A DNA stretch of 36,414 bases from Pseudomonas sp. Bc-h (GCF_002080045.1 NZ_MUIN01000012.1:1-36414); one strand, 5' to 3'; positions 15,047-25,380 are shown, numbered from the stretch's first letter. The notes: a model not told the origin generated them from the letters alone. A program made the numbers and translations.

Positions 15047-17640
15047 ACCTGAAGTCGCTGTTCGCCAAGCTGAACGAAACCAGCCGCACAGCCACAGAAG
15101 CCGCTGCCGCTCTGTGTTTGTCGGAGCATCATTACGACGTCGAAGTCGAACATCTGCTCTTGCAACTGCTGGAAGGCAATGACAACGACTTGCCGGCGAT
15201 TCTTCGTCATTACGAAGTGGTCCCGGAGCGTTTGCAGGCGCAGTTGGTCACCGCACTGGGCACCTTCAAAAAAGGCAACACCCGCACTCCGGCACTGTCA
15301 CCGTACATCACCCGGATGATCGAGCAGGCGTGGGTGCTCGCGTCCATCGAGTTCGGGCAGAGCCAGATTCGCACCGGTTACCTGCTCCAGGCATTGCTGG
15401 ATGACGCCGAGCTGCGTCGGGTGGTGATCGCCTCGGCCCCGGAGCTTGAAAAAATCAACGCCGACGACCTGCGAGTCAACCTCGGCGCACTGGTGGAAGA
15501 CAGCGCGGAATCGCGTCTGGCCAGGCCTCTGGAGAACCAGAGCGCAACCGGCAGCCGCCCCTTGCAAAGCAACGGCAAGACCCCGGCGCTGGACCAGTAC
15601 ACCATCAACCTGACGCAAAGCGCCCGTGAAGGTCGCATCGACCCAGTGCTGGGTCGCGAATTCGAAGTGCGCCAGATGGTCGACATTCTCACCCGTCGCC
15701 GCCAGAACAATCCGATCCTCACCGGCGAAGCGGGCGTGGGCAAAACCGCCGTTGTGGAAGGCCTGGCGCTGCGCATCATTCAGGGTGACGTGCCGTCGGT
15801 GCTCAAGGACGTGGCGATTCACACACTGGATCTGGGCCTGTTGCAGGCAGGCGCTGGCGTCAAAGGCGAGTTCGAGAACCGTCTGAAATCGGTGATCGAG
15901 GAAACCAAGCGCAGCCTGCACCCGATCATTCTGTTCATCGACGAAGCTCATACGCTGATCGGCTCGGGCGGCCAGGCCGGACAGAACGATGCAGCCAATC
16001 TGCTCAAGCCTGCATTGGCACGGGGCGAATTGCGCACCATCGCTGCGACCACTTGGGCTGAATACAAGAAGTACTTCGAGAAAGATGCCGCCCTCGCCCG
16101 CCGCTTTCAGGTGGTCAAGGTCGAGGAGCCGGACGAAGACAAAGCCATTCATATGCTGCGCGGCCTGCTCGCCAAAATGCAGGAGCACCACAAGGTCACC
16201 GTGATGGATGAGGCGCTGGTCCAAGCCGTTCGTCTGTCCAGTCGCTACATCACCGGACGCCAGTTGCCAGACAAGGCCGTCAGCGTACTCGACACCGCCT
16301 GTGCCCGGGTGGCGCTGGCGCAATCGGCGCAGCCAGGTCCGCTGGAGGACTGCAAGCGACTGATCGACAACCTGCAATCGGAAATCACCGTGTTGCAGCA
16401 CGAAGCGGCAAAAGGCAGTGATCACTCGCGTCGCCTCAGCGCGCTGAACGATGAGTTGCAGGCCGCGCAGCTGACTCGCGAAACCCTGGAGCAGCAATGG
16501 AAGCGTGAACTGGAACTGGTTGAAAAACTGGCGGCCCTGAGTTCCGGTGACGCACCCGATGCCCATGAAATCGCCGCCGTGCGAGCAGAGCTGTCGCAGG
16601 TTCAGGGCGAGCAGCCGCTGCTCCACGCCTTGGTCGACGGCGGCACCATCGGCGAAGTGATTTCCGGCTGGACCGGCATCCCGCTTGGCAAGATGCTGCG
16701 CGACGAAATCGACACCGTGCAGCGCCTGCCTGCCCTGCTGGGCGAGCGCGTGCTGGGCCAGGATCACGCGCTGGCCGAGATCGGCAAGCGCATCAAAATC
16801 TCCCGGGCGCGCATGGAAGACCCGAACAAACCCATCGGCGTGTTCCTGCTGCTGGGCCCCAGCGGCGTCGGCAAGACCGAAACCGCGCTGGCGCTGGCCG
16901 ACACGCTGTACGGCGGTGAACGCAATGTCATCACGATCAATATGTCCGAGTACCAGGAAGCGCACACCGTTTCCAGCCTCAAGGGTTCGCCACCGGGTTA
17001 CGTGGGCTATGGCGAAGGCGGTGTGCTGACCGAGGCGGTACGGCGCAAGCCCTACAGTGTGGTGCTGCTCGATGAAGTGGAAAAGGCACACCCGGATGTC
17101 CTCGAGCTGTTCTTCCAGGTCTTCGACAAGGGCGTGCTGGACGACGGTGAAGGCCGTGAGATCAATTTCCGCAACACGGTGATCATCCTCACGTCCAACA
17201 CCGGCACCGATCGCATCATGCAGTGGTGCCTGAACGCCGCCGAGCAGCCAACCCCCGACGACATCGTCGAAGGTCTGCGCGGCGAGCTCAATCAGGTGTT
17301 CAAACCGGCGTTTCTCGGACGCCTTTCAATCGTCCCTTACTACCCGGTCAAAGACGCCATCCTGGAACGCATCGTGGGGCTGAAACTTGCGCGTATCCGC
17401 CAACGTTTCGAACGCAACCACCAAGCCGTTCTGGGATACGACGAGGCTCTGATCAAAGCCATCGCCGCGCGCTGCACCGAAGTCGACAGCGGCGCTCGCA
17501 ACATCGACAACATTCTGTCCAGGACGCTCATGCCCGGACTTGCGCAGCATGTTCTGGAACGCATGGCGCAGGACAAACCGATTCAACGTCTGGACATCGA
17601 GTTGGGCAGCGACGGCGATTTCGCCTACCGCCTGACTTGA
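15043..17640 (+). CDS. tssH: T6SS AAA+ unfoldase TssH (ClpV)
   Basis: ClpV extracts TssC from contracted sheaths so the subunits can be reused. The 865-aa protein has the N-terminal repeat domain (ALCLSEHHYDVEVEHLLLQLLEG), a first AAA+ module with Walker A GEAGVGKTA (~228-236) and Walker B IILFIDEAHTLIG, a middle domain, and a second module with GPSGVGKTE (~605-613), VVLLDEVEKAHPDV and the arginine-rich C-terminal lid. Both ATPase sites look intact. The start is GTG, overlapping the tssG stop by four bases. Similarity to ClpB is expected, but the N-domain and the setting make it ClpV. Confidence 0.97.
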   Translation: MNLKSLFAKLNETSRTATEAAAALCLSEHHYDVEVEHLLLQLLEGNDNDLPAILRHYEVVPERLQAQLVTALGTFKKGNTRTPALSPYITRMIEQAWVLASIEFGQSQIRTGYLLQALLDDAELRRVVIASAPELEKINADDLRVNLGALVEDSAESRLARPLENQSATGSRPLQSNGKTPALDQYTINLTQSAREGRIDPVLGREFEVRQMVDILTRRRQNNPILTGEAGVGKTAVVEGLALRIIQGDVPSVLKDVAIHTLDLGLLQAGAGVKGEFENRLKSVIEETKRSLHPIILFIDEAHTLIGSGGQAGQNDAANLLKPALARGELRTIAATTWAEYKKYFEKDAALARRFQVVKVEEPDEDKAIHMLRGLLAKMQEHHKVTVMDEALVQAVRLSSRYITGRQLPDKAVSVLDTACARVALAQSAQPGPLEDCKRLIDNLQSEITVLQHEAAKGSDHSRRLSALNDELQAAQLTRETLEQQWKRELELVEKLAALSSGDAPDAHEIAAVRAELSQVQGEQPLLHALVDGGTIGEVISGWTGIPLGKMLRDEIDTVQRLPALLGERVLGQDHALAEIGKRIKISRARMEDPNKPIGVFLLLGPSGVGKTETALALADTLYGGERNVITINMSEYQEAHTVSSLKGSPPGYVGYGEGGVLTEAVRRKPYSVVLLDEVEKAHPDVLELFFQVFDKGVLDDGEGREINFRNTVIILTSNTGTDRIMQWCLNAAEQPTPDDIVEGLRGELNQVFKPAFLGRLSIVPYYPVKDAILERIVGLKLARIRQRFERNHQAVLGYDEALIKAIAARCTEVDSGARNIDNILSRTLMPGLAQHVLERMAQDKPIQRLDIELGSDGDFAYRLT

Positions 17641-17663
17641 TCGAGCATTCTTAGGAAGCAGTC

Positions 17664-18422
17664 ATGAATATGCGAAACATGGAACGTCTGTATGCCAGCG
17701 CTGGCTGGGCAAGAGGCCTGAGTATCCTGGCCATGATGATGACGCTGGCGGCGTGCGGCATCACCGACCGCGCCAGCAAGCGTGTCGACGATACCTGGGC
17801 CGGGGACATGCTGTTCGGCGACAAGGAGAAGGTGATCCTGACCTCCGATGGCGGCAACCAGCTGAACCCGGACCCGTCGGGCACGCCGCTTTCTGTGGTG
17901 GTGCGGGTTTATCAACTGACCGCCCTGGAGCGCTTTGCTTCGGTCGACGCCGACTCACTGTGGGCAGACCCGCAAGCAGCGCTTGGCAATACGTTGATCG
18001 ACAGTCAGGAGATCACCCTGCTGCCAGGCATGGGGCAGATCGACCAGTGGCCGCTCAACAAGTCCGCGGGCTATGTCGGCGTCGCAGCCTTCTTCCGCAC
18101 CGAAGAGAAAAGCCACTGGAAAGTCGCCTTCGATGCCAACTCGTTGCGTAAAGACGGCATCTGGTTTTCATCGGATGGCCTGCGCGTGCTGGTAGATAAC
18201 AACCAGGTCCTCGCCGTGCGGGGTGCTGACGTGCTTAACAAGCCGCCCACTGAAGCCCAACTGGCCAAGAGCAACACCATGCCTCAGGACCCTGCGCACC
18301 CGACCCTCACACAGAAAATGCAGGACGCCCTGGTGCAGAAAGCCGAAGACAGCGCCGTGGATTCTGCGCAGAAGGGCATGCAGTCAAAATTCGATTCACT
18401 CTTGGAAGGCGTTCATGAGTAA
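17664..18422 (+). CDS. tssJ: T6SS outer-membrane lipoprotein TssJ with C-terminal extension
   Basis: TssJ anchors the envelope complex in the outer membrane and binds the periplasmic part of TssM. A lipoprotein signal is visible: hydrophobic LSILAMMMTL and lipobox LAAC with lipidated Cys31. The beta-sandwich part follows (LSVVVRVYQLTALERFAS, ITLLPGMGQIDQWPLN, YVGVAAFFRTEEKSHWKV). At 252 aa it is longer than usual; about 60 charged, helical residues after ~190 (MPQDPAHPTLTQKMQDAL onward) form an extra tail. AGGA precedes the ATG. The last 8 bp overlap tssK. Confidence 0.93.
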   Translation: MNMRNMERLYASAGWARGLSILAMMMTLAACGITDRASKRVDDTWAGDMLFGDKEKVILTSDGGNQLNPDPSGTPLSVVVRVYQLTALERFASVDADSLWADPQAALGNTLIDSQEITLLPGMGQIDQWPLNKSAGYVGVAAFFRTEEKSHWKVAFDANSLRKDGIWFSSDGLRVLVDNNQVLAVRGADVLNKPPTEAQLAKSNTMPQDPAHPTLTQKMQDALVQKAEDSAVDSAQKGMQSKFDSLLEGVHE

Positions 18423-19758
18423 GCAGAGCCGCGTGATGTGGTCTGAAGGGATGTTCCTTTTGCCACAGCATTTCCAATATCAGGATGAGTTTCACCAGCA
18501 TCAACTGGCTGAGTCGACATTGCGCAGCACCCCCTTTCACTGGGGCGTGCAAGCGCTGCAGATCGACGAGCAAGCGCTGGCCGAGGGTTCGCTGCAGCTC
18601 AAACGACTGAAACTGGTGTTCCCCGACGGCAGCCTGTTCGATGCGCCGCAGCACGATCCGCTGCCTGCTGCCCGTGATCTGCGAGAGCTCCTCAAAGGCA
18701 ACGACTTCAAGGTCTACGCGGCGTTGAAACTGCCTGAGCCGTTCGGTCTGAATTACGTTGAGGACGGTCAGGAACAGAAAAGTGCCCGGCGTTTTCGCAA
18801 GCAGTTCGACACCCTCCCCGACCTCAATGAAGGCGATCTGGAAAACGAGATCACCAGCCTGCGCCTGAACGTGGTGATGCTGATCGACGGCGATAATCTC
18901 GATGGTTACAGCTATTGCCCTGTCGCCCGTCTTTCTCGCAACAACGTTGGCGGCTTCAATCTCGACACCCATTTCGTGCATCCGACCTTGCACGTGGGTA
19001 CGCACGAAACCCTGATCGGTCTGGGCAAACGCCTGCTCGGTGCGTTGCAGTCCAAGAGCAAGGCGCTGTCGGGGCGCCGTCGTGAGCGTGCGGATCAGAT
19101 TGCCGAATTCGGTTCCAGTGACGTCACCCTGTTCTGGCTGCTGAACACGGTGAACCGCGCCTATCCCAATCTGGCGCATCTGCTCGCGCACCCTCGCCTG
19201 CATCCGGAGCGCCTATATCTGTTTCTAGCGGAGCTTGCAGGCGGGCTGCTGACGTTCTCGCTGGACACCGAGCTCAACGATATTCCGGAATACGATCATC
19301 ACGACCCTGCGGCTTCTCTGGTCAAGCTCGACGAAATGATTCGTGTGCTGCTGGATAACGTGATCCCGAACCAGTGCATCGTCATCAACCTGACGCAGAC
19401 CAAGCCCTCGTACTGGCAGGGGCAACTGCACGACCCACGCCTGGCGCAAGCGGACTTCTATATCTCGGTTCACGCCGACATGCCCGGCTCAAGCCTGCTG
19501 GAACTGGTGCCGCGGGCGTTCAAGGTCGGCTCACCCGAAGACATCGAAGTGGTGGTCAACAGCGCCATGCCGGGCGTGACGCTCAATCATTCCACGCGCC
19601 TGCCCAACGCGATTCCGGTGCGTCTGGACAACCACTACTTCTCCATCGAGCCGCATGGCCGGGTCTACGAACGCATGATGAGCGCGCAGGCGATTTCGTT
19701 CTACGCCCCCAGCGCGTTCACCAACCTCAAGCTTGAACTGATGGCGGTACTCAAATGA
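18415..19758 (+). CDS. tssK: T6SS baseplate subunit TssK (VasE)
   Basis: TssK trimers link the baseplate to the TssL/TssM membrane complex. The 447-aa protein opens with the family hallmark VMWSEGMFLLPQHFQYQDEF, followed by QLKRLKLVFPDGSLFDAP and, towards the C-terminus, SLDTELNDIPEYDHHDPAAS and a final FYAPSAFTNLKLELMAVLK. The open frame extends upstream, but the ATG at 18415 starts the conserved sequence and gives the usual length. It overlaps the tssJ end by 8 bp and the tssL start by 4 bp (ATGA). Confidence 0.96.
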   Translation: MSKQSRVMWSEGMFLLPQHFQYQDEFHQHQLAESTLRSTPFHWGVQALQIDEQALAEGSLQLKRLKLVFPDGSLFDAPQHDPLPAARDLRELLKGNDFKVYAALKLPEPFGLNYVEDGQEQKSARRFRKQFDTLPDLNEGDLENEITSLRLNVVMLIDGDNLDGYSYCPVARLSRNNVGGFNLDTHFVHPTLHVGTHETLIGLGKRLLGALQSKSKALSGRRRERADQIAEFGSSDVTLFWLLNTVNRAYPNLAHLLAHPRLHPERLYLFLAELAGGLLTFSLDTELNDIPEYDHHDPAASLVKLDEMIRVLLDNVIPNQCIVINLTQTKPSYWQGQLHDPRLAQADFYISVHADMPGSSLLELVPRAFKVGSPEDIEVVVNSAMPGVTLNHSTRLPNAIPVRLDNHYFSIEPHGRVYERMMSAQAISFYAPSAFTNLKLELMAVLK

Positions 19759-20468
19759 GCGAAGCTGTGATGCAAGGCGCCATGGCCGCCAACCACGCAA
19801 AACCCACTCTCAAGGATCTGGTGCAGGACTTCATCAGCATGGCGCTGATCGTGCGCCGTGGTCGTCAGGTGACATCTGTCAGTGCGTTCGAAGCCAGTGT
19901 CGACAGCTTTTTTGCCAGCCTTGAGCGCGATGCGCGCAGTGCCAACTACAGCGTCGACCAAGTCAAGGACACCCAATACGCGCTGTGTGCGTTTCTGGAT
20001 GAGAGCGTTCTGCGCTCCGGCGACAACGAATTGCGCCGCCACTTCGAGCTGTCACCGCTGCAGTTCCGCTATTTCGGCGTGCACCTGGCAGGCCAGGGCT
20101 TCTTTGAAAAAATCGATGCCTTGCGCAGTGACGTCAAGCTCAACCTGGATGTACTCGAGGTGTATCACCTGTGCCTGGCGCTGGGATTCGAAGGCAAGTT
20201 CGGCATCGGCGAGAAAGACCAGCTGAGGTACCTGGCCAACACCCTGGGCCAGGACATCGCTCGTTATCGCAAGACCCCCAAGACGCTGTCCCCCGACTGG
20301 GCATTGCCTGACCAGGTCTCGCAGATGCTCAGGCATGAAGTGCCGGTCTGGCTCTATCTGGCGCTCATCGCTCTGGTCTGTTTGGCCGTCTACGTGACGC
20401 TGGACTGGCTGCTGGGCAAGGACGTCGCCGTACTCTGCGAACAAATCAGCCAACTGTTCAGTGCCTGA
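19755..20468 (+). CDS. tssL: T6SS inner-membrane protein TssL (DotU), without peptidoglycan-binding domain
   Basis: TssL forms the inner-membrane complex with TssM and contacts the baseplate through its cytoplasmic domain. The 237-aa protein has the DotU core (LVQDFISMALIVRRG, VKDTQYALCAFLDESVL, YFGVHLAGQGFFEKID, LEVYHLCLALGFEGKFG) and a single C-terminal membrane anchor (~194-217, WLYLALIALVCLAVYVTL), followed by about 20 residues. There is no OmpA-like domain, unlike the extended TssL/TagL forms; that function may be supplied by the IcmF-OmpA fusion encoded at 25377. Confidence 0.95.
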   Translation: MSEAVMQGAMAANHAKPTLKDLVQDFISMALIVRRGRQVTSVSAFEASVDSFFASLERDARSANYSVDQVKDTQYALCAFLDESVLRSGDNELRRHFELSPLQFRYFGVHLAGQGFFEKIDALRSDVKLNLDVLEVYHLCLALGFEGKFGIGEKDQLRYLANTLGQDIARYRKTPKTLSPDWALPDQVSQMLRHEVPVWLYLALIALVCLAVYVTLDWLLGKDVAVLCEQISQLFSA

Positions 20469-20498
20469 GCGCTCGCCAGGTAACCGAGTCAGGAAGAC

Positions 20499-23400
20499 AT
20501 GAAAACACTACTGCGTGCTTTAAAGAGTTTCTGGTTTCTTTTTCCGATCCTGTGGCTGGCGAGTCTCGCCGTCTGCTGGTTCACCGCGCGACGCCTGGAC
20601 TGGTCGCAGGACCACATGCTTCAGTGGATGGCGATCATCAGTTCGTTCTATCTGCTGATCCTCGTGCTGCGCCAATACCGGCGGATCCGCATCGAGCATA
20701 ACCTCGAGAACCTGGTGCACATCGGCGTCGACCGCTCGCTCAATTCAAACGGCGAGTTTCGTGACCAGCAGGTCCTGCGCGACCGGCTCAAGCATGCGAT
20801 TGCCATGCTGCGTGCCGACCGTTCGGCCGGTGGCGGCGGCTCTTCGGCCCTTTATGATCTGCCGTGGTATTTGGTCATCGGTATGTCGGCGGCAGGCAAG
20901 ACCTCCCTGCTTACCCGCTCGGGCCTGTCCGCCAGCATTGCCAGCAGTGCTAACGAAAACGACAGCGGCACTCAGCACTGCGACTGGTACTTCAGCCCCG
21001 ATGCCGTAATGATCGACACCGCTGGCCGTTATCTGCGCGATGACCAGTCAGCCAACGAATTCACTGCGTTCCTCCAGTTGCTAAAAAAACAGCGCAAGAA
21101 AGCGGCGGTCAATGGTCTGGTCCTGGTTGTGAGTCTGCCGGAACTGCTGGCTGCGACAGCGCACGAGCGTGCGCAGATGGCCAGCCAGCTGGTTTCGCGC
21201 ATCGAAGAATACGCCCGCAGCCTGGACGCCAATCCTCCGATTTACCTGATGTTGAGCAAGACCGATCAGTTGCCGGGGTTCAATCAGGCGTTCGACGGCC
21301 TTGATCTGAACGAGCGCCAGCAACCGCTGGGCATGACCTTCGGACTGTCCGAAATCCGCACCCATGGTCTGCGTGCGGTGCTCGACAGCAAACTGGCGAA
21401 TCTGCACAACGGCATTCAGCGCCACGTCGATGCACAGATGATCAACCTGGGCGCCGACGCCAACAGCGCGCTGCTCAATTTCCCGAATTACTTCGCCGAA
21501 CTGTCGGGGGTGCTCGAACAGTTCCTCGAGCACTTCACCCAGCCCGCCAGCCACGGCAGCCCACTGCTGTTGCGCGGCCTGTACTTCACCAGTGCGCTGC
21601 AGACCGATCAGCAGTTGAGCCAGGTGTACGAGGACGATCTGGCCGAATCCTTTGCCCTGCATCCGGCGAATGACAGTTCGCTCGTCGCAGAGGCCGGTGG
21701 CCGCAAGACCGGTGATCGCAGCTACTTCATCACTGACACGTTCCGTCGGGTCATCTTCCCTGACCGCGATCTGACCCTCTATCAGTCGCGCACCGGCCGC
21801 AACACGTCGTTGAGCCCGGCCGTCATCGCCCTCGCGGTATTGGCGGGCCTGGTATTCATTGGCTGGCAGGCATTGGCGTTTCAGAACAACCGTGAATGGA
21901 TCGCCGCCCTCCAACAAAAGATCAGCGAGCTGAACAACGCTCCGGACCGCGCCCAGCGCATGGCGGCCGGTGAGGGCCTGGAACTGCTGCGCGATGAACT
22001 GGCACTGATCGACAAACATCGTGCCAAAGGTGTGCCGTTGCAACTGAGCGCTGGTCTCTATCGCGGTGATGAAATCTTTGCCGCCGCCCAGTCAGCCTAT
22101 CTGCAGCAACTGCGTACCCAGGCGCTGGAGCCGATCGCGCTGAAACTGCAAATGCAGATGCGCACCTTCAACGATTTCGCCAAGTCGATGGACCCGCAAA
22201 ATGACTTCGCAGCGAGCGCTGGCAAGCCAGTCGGCAAAACCGCCAAGGGTCAGAAGCTGGTCGATCGCAGCGTGCAAAACCTCGCAGCCAACGCGGGCAA
22301 ACCGAGCCTGAGCAGCATCCCTCGCAGCGTCGGTGACGCCGGCAGTCGTCTTAAAGGCGCGGCCAGAGGGAACGTCACCAAGACGCGGGACGCTGCGCTG
22401 GCCGAGCTGCGCAATCCGGCCACGGCCAACGACGCCGCCGAACTGTCGACGACCACCGGTGGGCTGTCGCTGTCCGAAGAGATGCTGGGCAAACTCGACG
22501 AGCAGCAGGTCGCTTCGATCATCGAATCCTATAACTCGCTCAAGCTGTACCTGATGCTGACGCAACCGGATGCTCATCCGGACCCGGATTTCGTCAGCGC
22601 AGCCCTACCGGTCGCCTGGGCCAACACCGCGACGGCGGACAGTCCAGTCAGCGATCAAGTGATCGCAGACAACGCACCGATGTACGTACAACTGCTCAAA
22701 AACACCCAGGCCCCTGCCCTGCCACGAAATGAGCAATTGGTCGAAAGCACGCGCAAAAGCCTCAAGTCGTTCATGATTTCCAGCTCTCTGGTGGATCGTG
22801 AATACCTGCGACTGCAACTCGAATCCAGCCGCCAGTTTCCGGCAGTCGGCCTGAACGATCTGGTCCCGCTGCCTGGCCGCCAGTTGCTCTATGGCAGCGA
22901 AGCGGTACCGGCCATCTTCACTCGGCAAGGCTGGGACGGCTTCGTCAAACCCGAGCTGATCAAGCTGGTGTCGGGCAACCTGCGCAACGAATCCGATTGG
23001 GTGCTCGATGGCGAAGGCGGCGACAGCATCGTGCAGAAGGCCAACTTCATGCGCGAATTCATGGCGCGCTACAAGCGTGACTATGCACAAGCCTGGTACA
23101 CCCTGCTCAACGGCGTCGGCGTCCGTCATTTCACTGACATGGCCAACGCCACTCAGCAACTGTCGTTATTGAGCGATGTGCAGAATTCGCCGGTGAAAAT
23201 CCTGCTGTCGGCGGTCAACGAAAACACCCTGTGGGATGTCCCCGCGCCTCGTGAAACCGCGAAGCCTGGCGGCGAACCCAAGGACGGTTTCTGGAACCTG
23301 ACTTCAGTGTTTCGCGACACCCCCGAGGCCGCTTCCCAGGTACTGACATCGCCGCTGCCATCGGTCGACGACGGCAGTCTGGCGAAACGCTTCGAGCCTG

Positions 23401-24422
23401 TTTCACGGGTCTTCGCTGCACAGAATGCCGAGGGCGCGGACAGCACGATCATGGACCGTTACCTGGCCGCGCTGCGCAAACTGAAAGTGCGGATGAACAA
23501 CATCCAACGCTCGCAGGATGTCGGCAAAAGCAGCAAACAGCTGATCAGCGAAACCCTGGAAGGCCAGCCAAGTGAAGTGACCAACGTGCGCAACTACGTT
23601 GAAACCACGGTCGACACCAGCCAGGGCGGGCTGTCCACTTCATTGCAGGGCCTGTTCAGCCTGCCGATCCAGTTCGCCTGGGAAACCCTGCGCGACCCGG
23701 CGGGCGAGCAGATCGCCAAGGCCTGGGCACAGCAGATCGCCAAACCGTGGGAACAGGTCATGGCGCACCGTTACCCGATTGCCGCCGGCAGTCGCAACGA
23801 AGCGTCTGTGAAGGATCTGCAGCGTTTCGTCGATCCAGAGTCGGGCCTGCTGCCCAACTTCAAGCGCAACGAAATCGGCAATTTGTCCGGCGGTGAAGGC
23901 CTGGGCATGAGCAGCGGCGCGAAGTCTGCCCCGCTGGTCAACCCGAACATGGTCAACAGCATCGACAAGGCCAGCTCCCTGGGCCAGGTCATCGCCAGCC
24001 TTTCCGACAAGGACAACGGCTTTGAAATCATGCTGGAGCCATCGGCGTATTTCACAGACATCATCTTCACCCTCGACGGCCAGGTACAGCACTACCGCAA
24101 CGGCAAGACCAGCTGGAACCGCTTCTCCTGGCCAGGCACCACTACCGCGCCCGGTGCCCGACTGGACGTGGTGACCCTGACCGGCGAACGCGTTACGGTC
24201 TTCGATTACCCGGGACGATGGGGCCTGCTGCGGATGAACGACAGCGCACGCGTCGACGATCTGGACGGCATTCAGCAGCGCTTCAGCTGGAACAACGCCA
24301 GCGGCCAGGTGAGCCTGACCGTGCGCAACTATGGCGGGGTCAAGCTGACTGATCTGGCCAACGTCAAATCGCTGAGCGCGCTGAACACGCCCGTCAGCGT
24401 TGCGGACGGGCGCACCAAGTGA
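20499..24422 (+). CDS. tssM: T6SS inner-membrane protein TssM (IcmF), full length
   Basis: TssM spans the inner membrane and reaches the outer membrane through TssJ. The 1307-aa protein has two N-terminal membrane spans (about 10-29 and 43-59), a cytoplasmic NTPase-like domain with Walker A GMSAAGKTS (~128-136), DTAGR (~172-176) and LSKTD, and a third span near 440-465 (VIALAVLAGLVFIGWQALAF). A long periplasmic part ends in the C-terminal beta domain (ITFTLDGQ-like IIFTLDGQVQHYRNG; WPGTTTAPGARL). Length and topology are standard. The start is an ATG preceded by AGGAAG. Confidence 0.96.
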   Translation: MKTLLRALKSFWFLFPILWLASLAVCWFTARRLDWSQDHMLQWMAIISSFYLLILVLRQYRRIRIEHNLENLVHIGVDRSLNSNGEFRDQQVLRDRLKHAIAMLRADRSAGGGGSSALYDLPWYLVIGMSAAGKTSLLTRSGLSASIASSANENDSGTQHCDWYFSPDAVMIDTAGRYLRDDQSANEFTAFLQLLKKQRKKAAVNGLVLVVSLPELLAATAHERAQMASQLVSRIEEYARSLDANPPIYLMLSKTDQLPGFNQAFDGLDLNERQQPLGMTFGLSEIRTHGLRAVLDSKLANLHNGIQRHVDAQMINLGADANSALLNFPNYFAELSGVLEQFLEHFTQPASHGSPLLLRGLYFTSALQTDQQLSQVYEDDLAESFALHPANDSSLVAEAGGRKTGDRSYFITDTFRRVIFPDRDLTLYQSRTGRNTSLSPAVIALAVLAGLVFIGWQALAFQNNREWIAALQQKISELNNAPDRAQRMAAGEGLELLRDELALIDKHRAKGVPLQLSAGLYRGDEIFAAAQSAYLQQLRTQALEPIALKLQMQMRTFNDFAKSMDPQNDFAASAGKPVGKTAKGQKLVDRSVQNLAANAGKPSLSSIPRSVGDAGSRLKGAARGNVTKTRDAALAELRNPATANDAAELSTTTGGLSLSEEMLGKLDEQQVASIIESYNSLKLYLMLTQPDAHPDPDFVSAALPVAWANTATADSPVSDQVIADNAPMYVQLLKNTQAPALPRNEQLVESTRKSLKSFMISSSLVDREYLRLQLESSRQFPAVGLNDLVPLPGRQLLYGSEAVPAIFTRQGWDGFVKPELIKLVSGNLRNESDWVLDGEGGDSIVQKANFMREFMARYKRDYAQAWYTLLNGVGVRHFTDMANATQQLSLLSDVQNSPVKILLSAVNENTLWDVPAPRETAKPGGEPKDGFWNLTSVFRDTPEAASQVLTSPLPSVDDGSLAKRFEPVSRVFAAQNAEGADSTIMDRYLAALRKLKVRMNNIQRSQDVGKSSKQLISETLEGQPSEVTNVRNYVETTVDTSQGGLSTSLQGLFSLPIQFAWETLRDPAGEQIAKAWAQQIAKPWEQVMAHRYPIAAGSRNEASVKDLQRFVDPESGLLPNFKRNEIGNLSGGEGLGMSSGAKSAPLVNPNMVNSIDKASSLGQVIASLSDKDNGFEIMLEPSAYFTDIIFTLDGQVQHYRNGKTSWNRFSWPGTTTAPGARLDVVTLTGERVTVFDYPGRWGLLRMNDSARVDDLDGIQQRFSWNNASGQVSLTVRNYGGVKLTDLANVKSLSALNTPVSVADGRTK

Positions 24423-24453
24423 TCAACGCACTCACGCCATCGAGGAGCAGCCA

Positions 24454-25380
24454 ATGATCGGCTGTTTCGGAAAAATACCGGCGAGCGCCGACTTCGTCAG
24501 TCTGCATGGCGCAGCGGATGAAGTCTGCGAGTTCGATGGCTGGTTGCAGTCGTCGCTGGCGGCCATTCATGCTCGCGAAGACTGGCGCACGCTGTTCGAC
24601 CGCCTGCCTGTGTGCTTCTTCGCTTACCGGGCGCGTTCCGGAAACTGGCTGCTGGGCGGGCTGATCAGTTCGATGGATTCGAGCCAGCGGCGCTATCCGT
24701 TTTTCATCTTCCAGACGCTCAAAGCCGATGAAGCTGAACCGCTGATCAACCCGTTCACCCTGAGCGAGTTGTTCAGCGCACAGATCAAACCGCTGTTGCA
24801 CCGTAGCGCTCAGGGCGAAAACCCGGCGCTGCTGTTCGAGCAGATCAAGGCATTGCGTGCAATGCGCGTAGAGGACTTTGCACTGTTCCGCCAGGTACAT
24901 GAAAAGTTCCTGCGCCACTTCAACCTGCGGGATATCGCCACTGCGCTGGAAAGCTCGTACCCGGAGTTCATCACCAACGCGGTACTGACGCGACTTTACG
25001 CGCTGCATCAGCCGTTGCGTCACTCGGATGCGCTGGGCGTCTGCCTGCCGCTGCCGGCTGAACGCGGACTGAAGAATCCGACCGCAGACCTGTGGGTCGA
25101 CTGGCTGACGCGCATGCGAGTGGGCCGCACGGCACCGCACGTCAGCGTGCTGGCCGACGACTTCATGCGCCCCAGACTGTACTGCTTTCCGTCGCGCGGC
25201 AACCAGGGGCTCTATACCGCCCTGACCGACACCGGCGAGCGCACTGAACATTACGACGTGATGGGTGATTTCGCGGCGTTCGATGAGCACCACCGCCCGC
25301 CCGAATTCCCCGACACCGAACGCCCTCTTTATGACGTCATCGACCGTTTCGTCGACGCGCTGAATGTGAAGTCTGTATGA
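24454..25380 (+). CDS. tagF: T6SS-associated protein TagF (ImpM), probable post-translational regulator
   Basis: TagF proteins repress T6SS firing after translation in Pseudomonas and Agrobacterium. The N-terminal half is characteristic: IGCFGKIPASADFVSLHG, FDGWLQSSLAAIHAREDWRT, then FFAYRARSGNWLLGGLISSMDSSQRRYPFF. The remaining part is a helical C-terminal region ending with a conserved-looking SRGNQGLYTALTD. At 308 aa it is longer than the minimal domain, but no phosphatase (PppA) domain is fused. The start is the ATG behind GAGGAG at 24442-24447. No kinase PpkA or phosphatase PppA gene is in the window. Confidence 0.9.
   Translation: MIGCFGKIPASADFVSLHGAADEVCEFDGWLQSSLAAIHAREDWRTLFDRLPVCFFAYRARSGNWLLGGLISSMDSSQRRYPFFIFQTLKADEAEPLINPFTLSELFSAQIKPLLHRSAQGENPALLFEQIKALRAMRVEDFALFRQVHEKFLRHFNLRDIATALESSYPEFITNAVLTRLYALHQPLRHSDALGVCLPLPAERGLKNPTADLWVDWLTRMRVGRTAPHVSVLADDFMRPRLYCFPSRGNQGLYTALTDTGERTEHYDVMGDFAAFDEHHRPPEFPDTERPLYDVIDRFVDALNVKSV

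Noticed and set aside
15298..17091. A 597-codon minus-strand frame inside tssH
   Set aside because: Antisense of the clpV coding sequence with no ribosome site; similar long shadows occur opposite tssF, tssK, tssM and the IcmF-OmpA gene.
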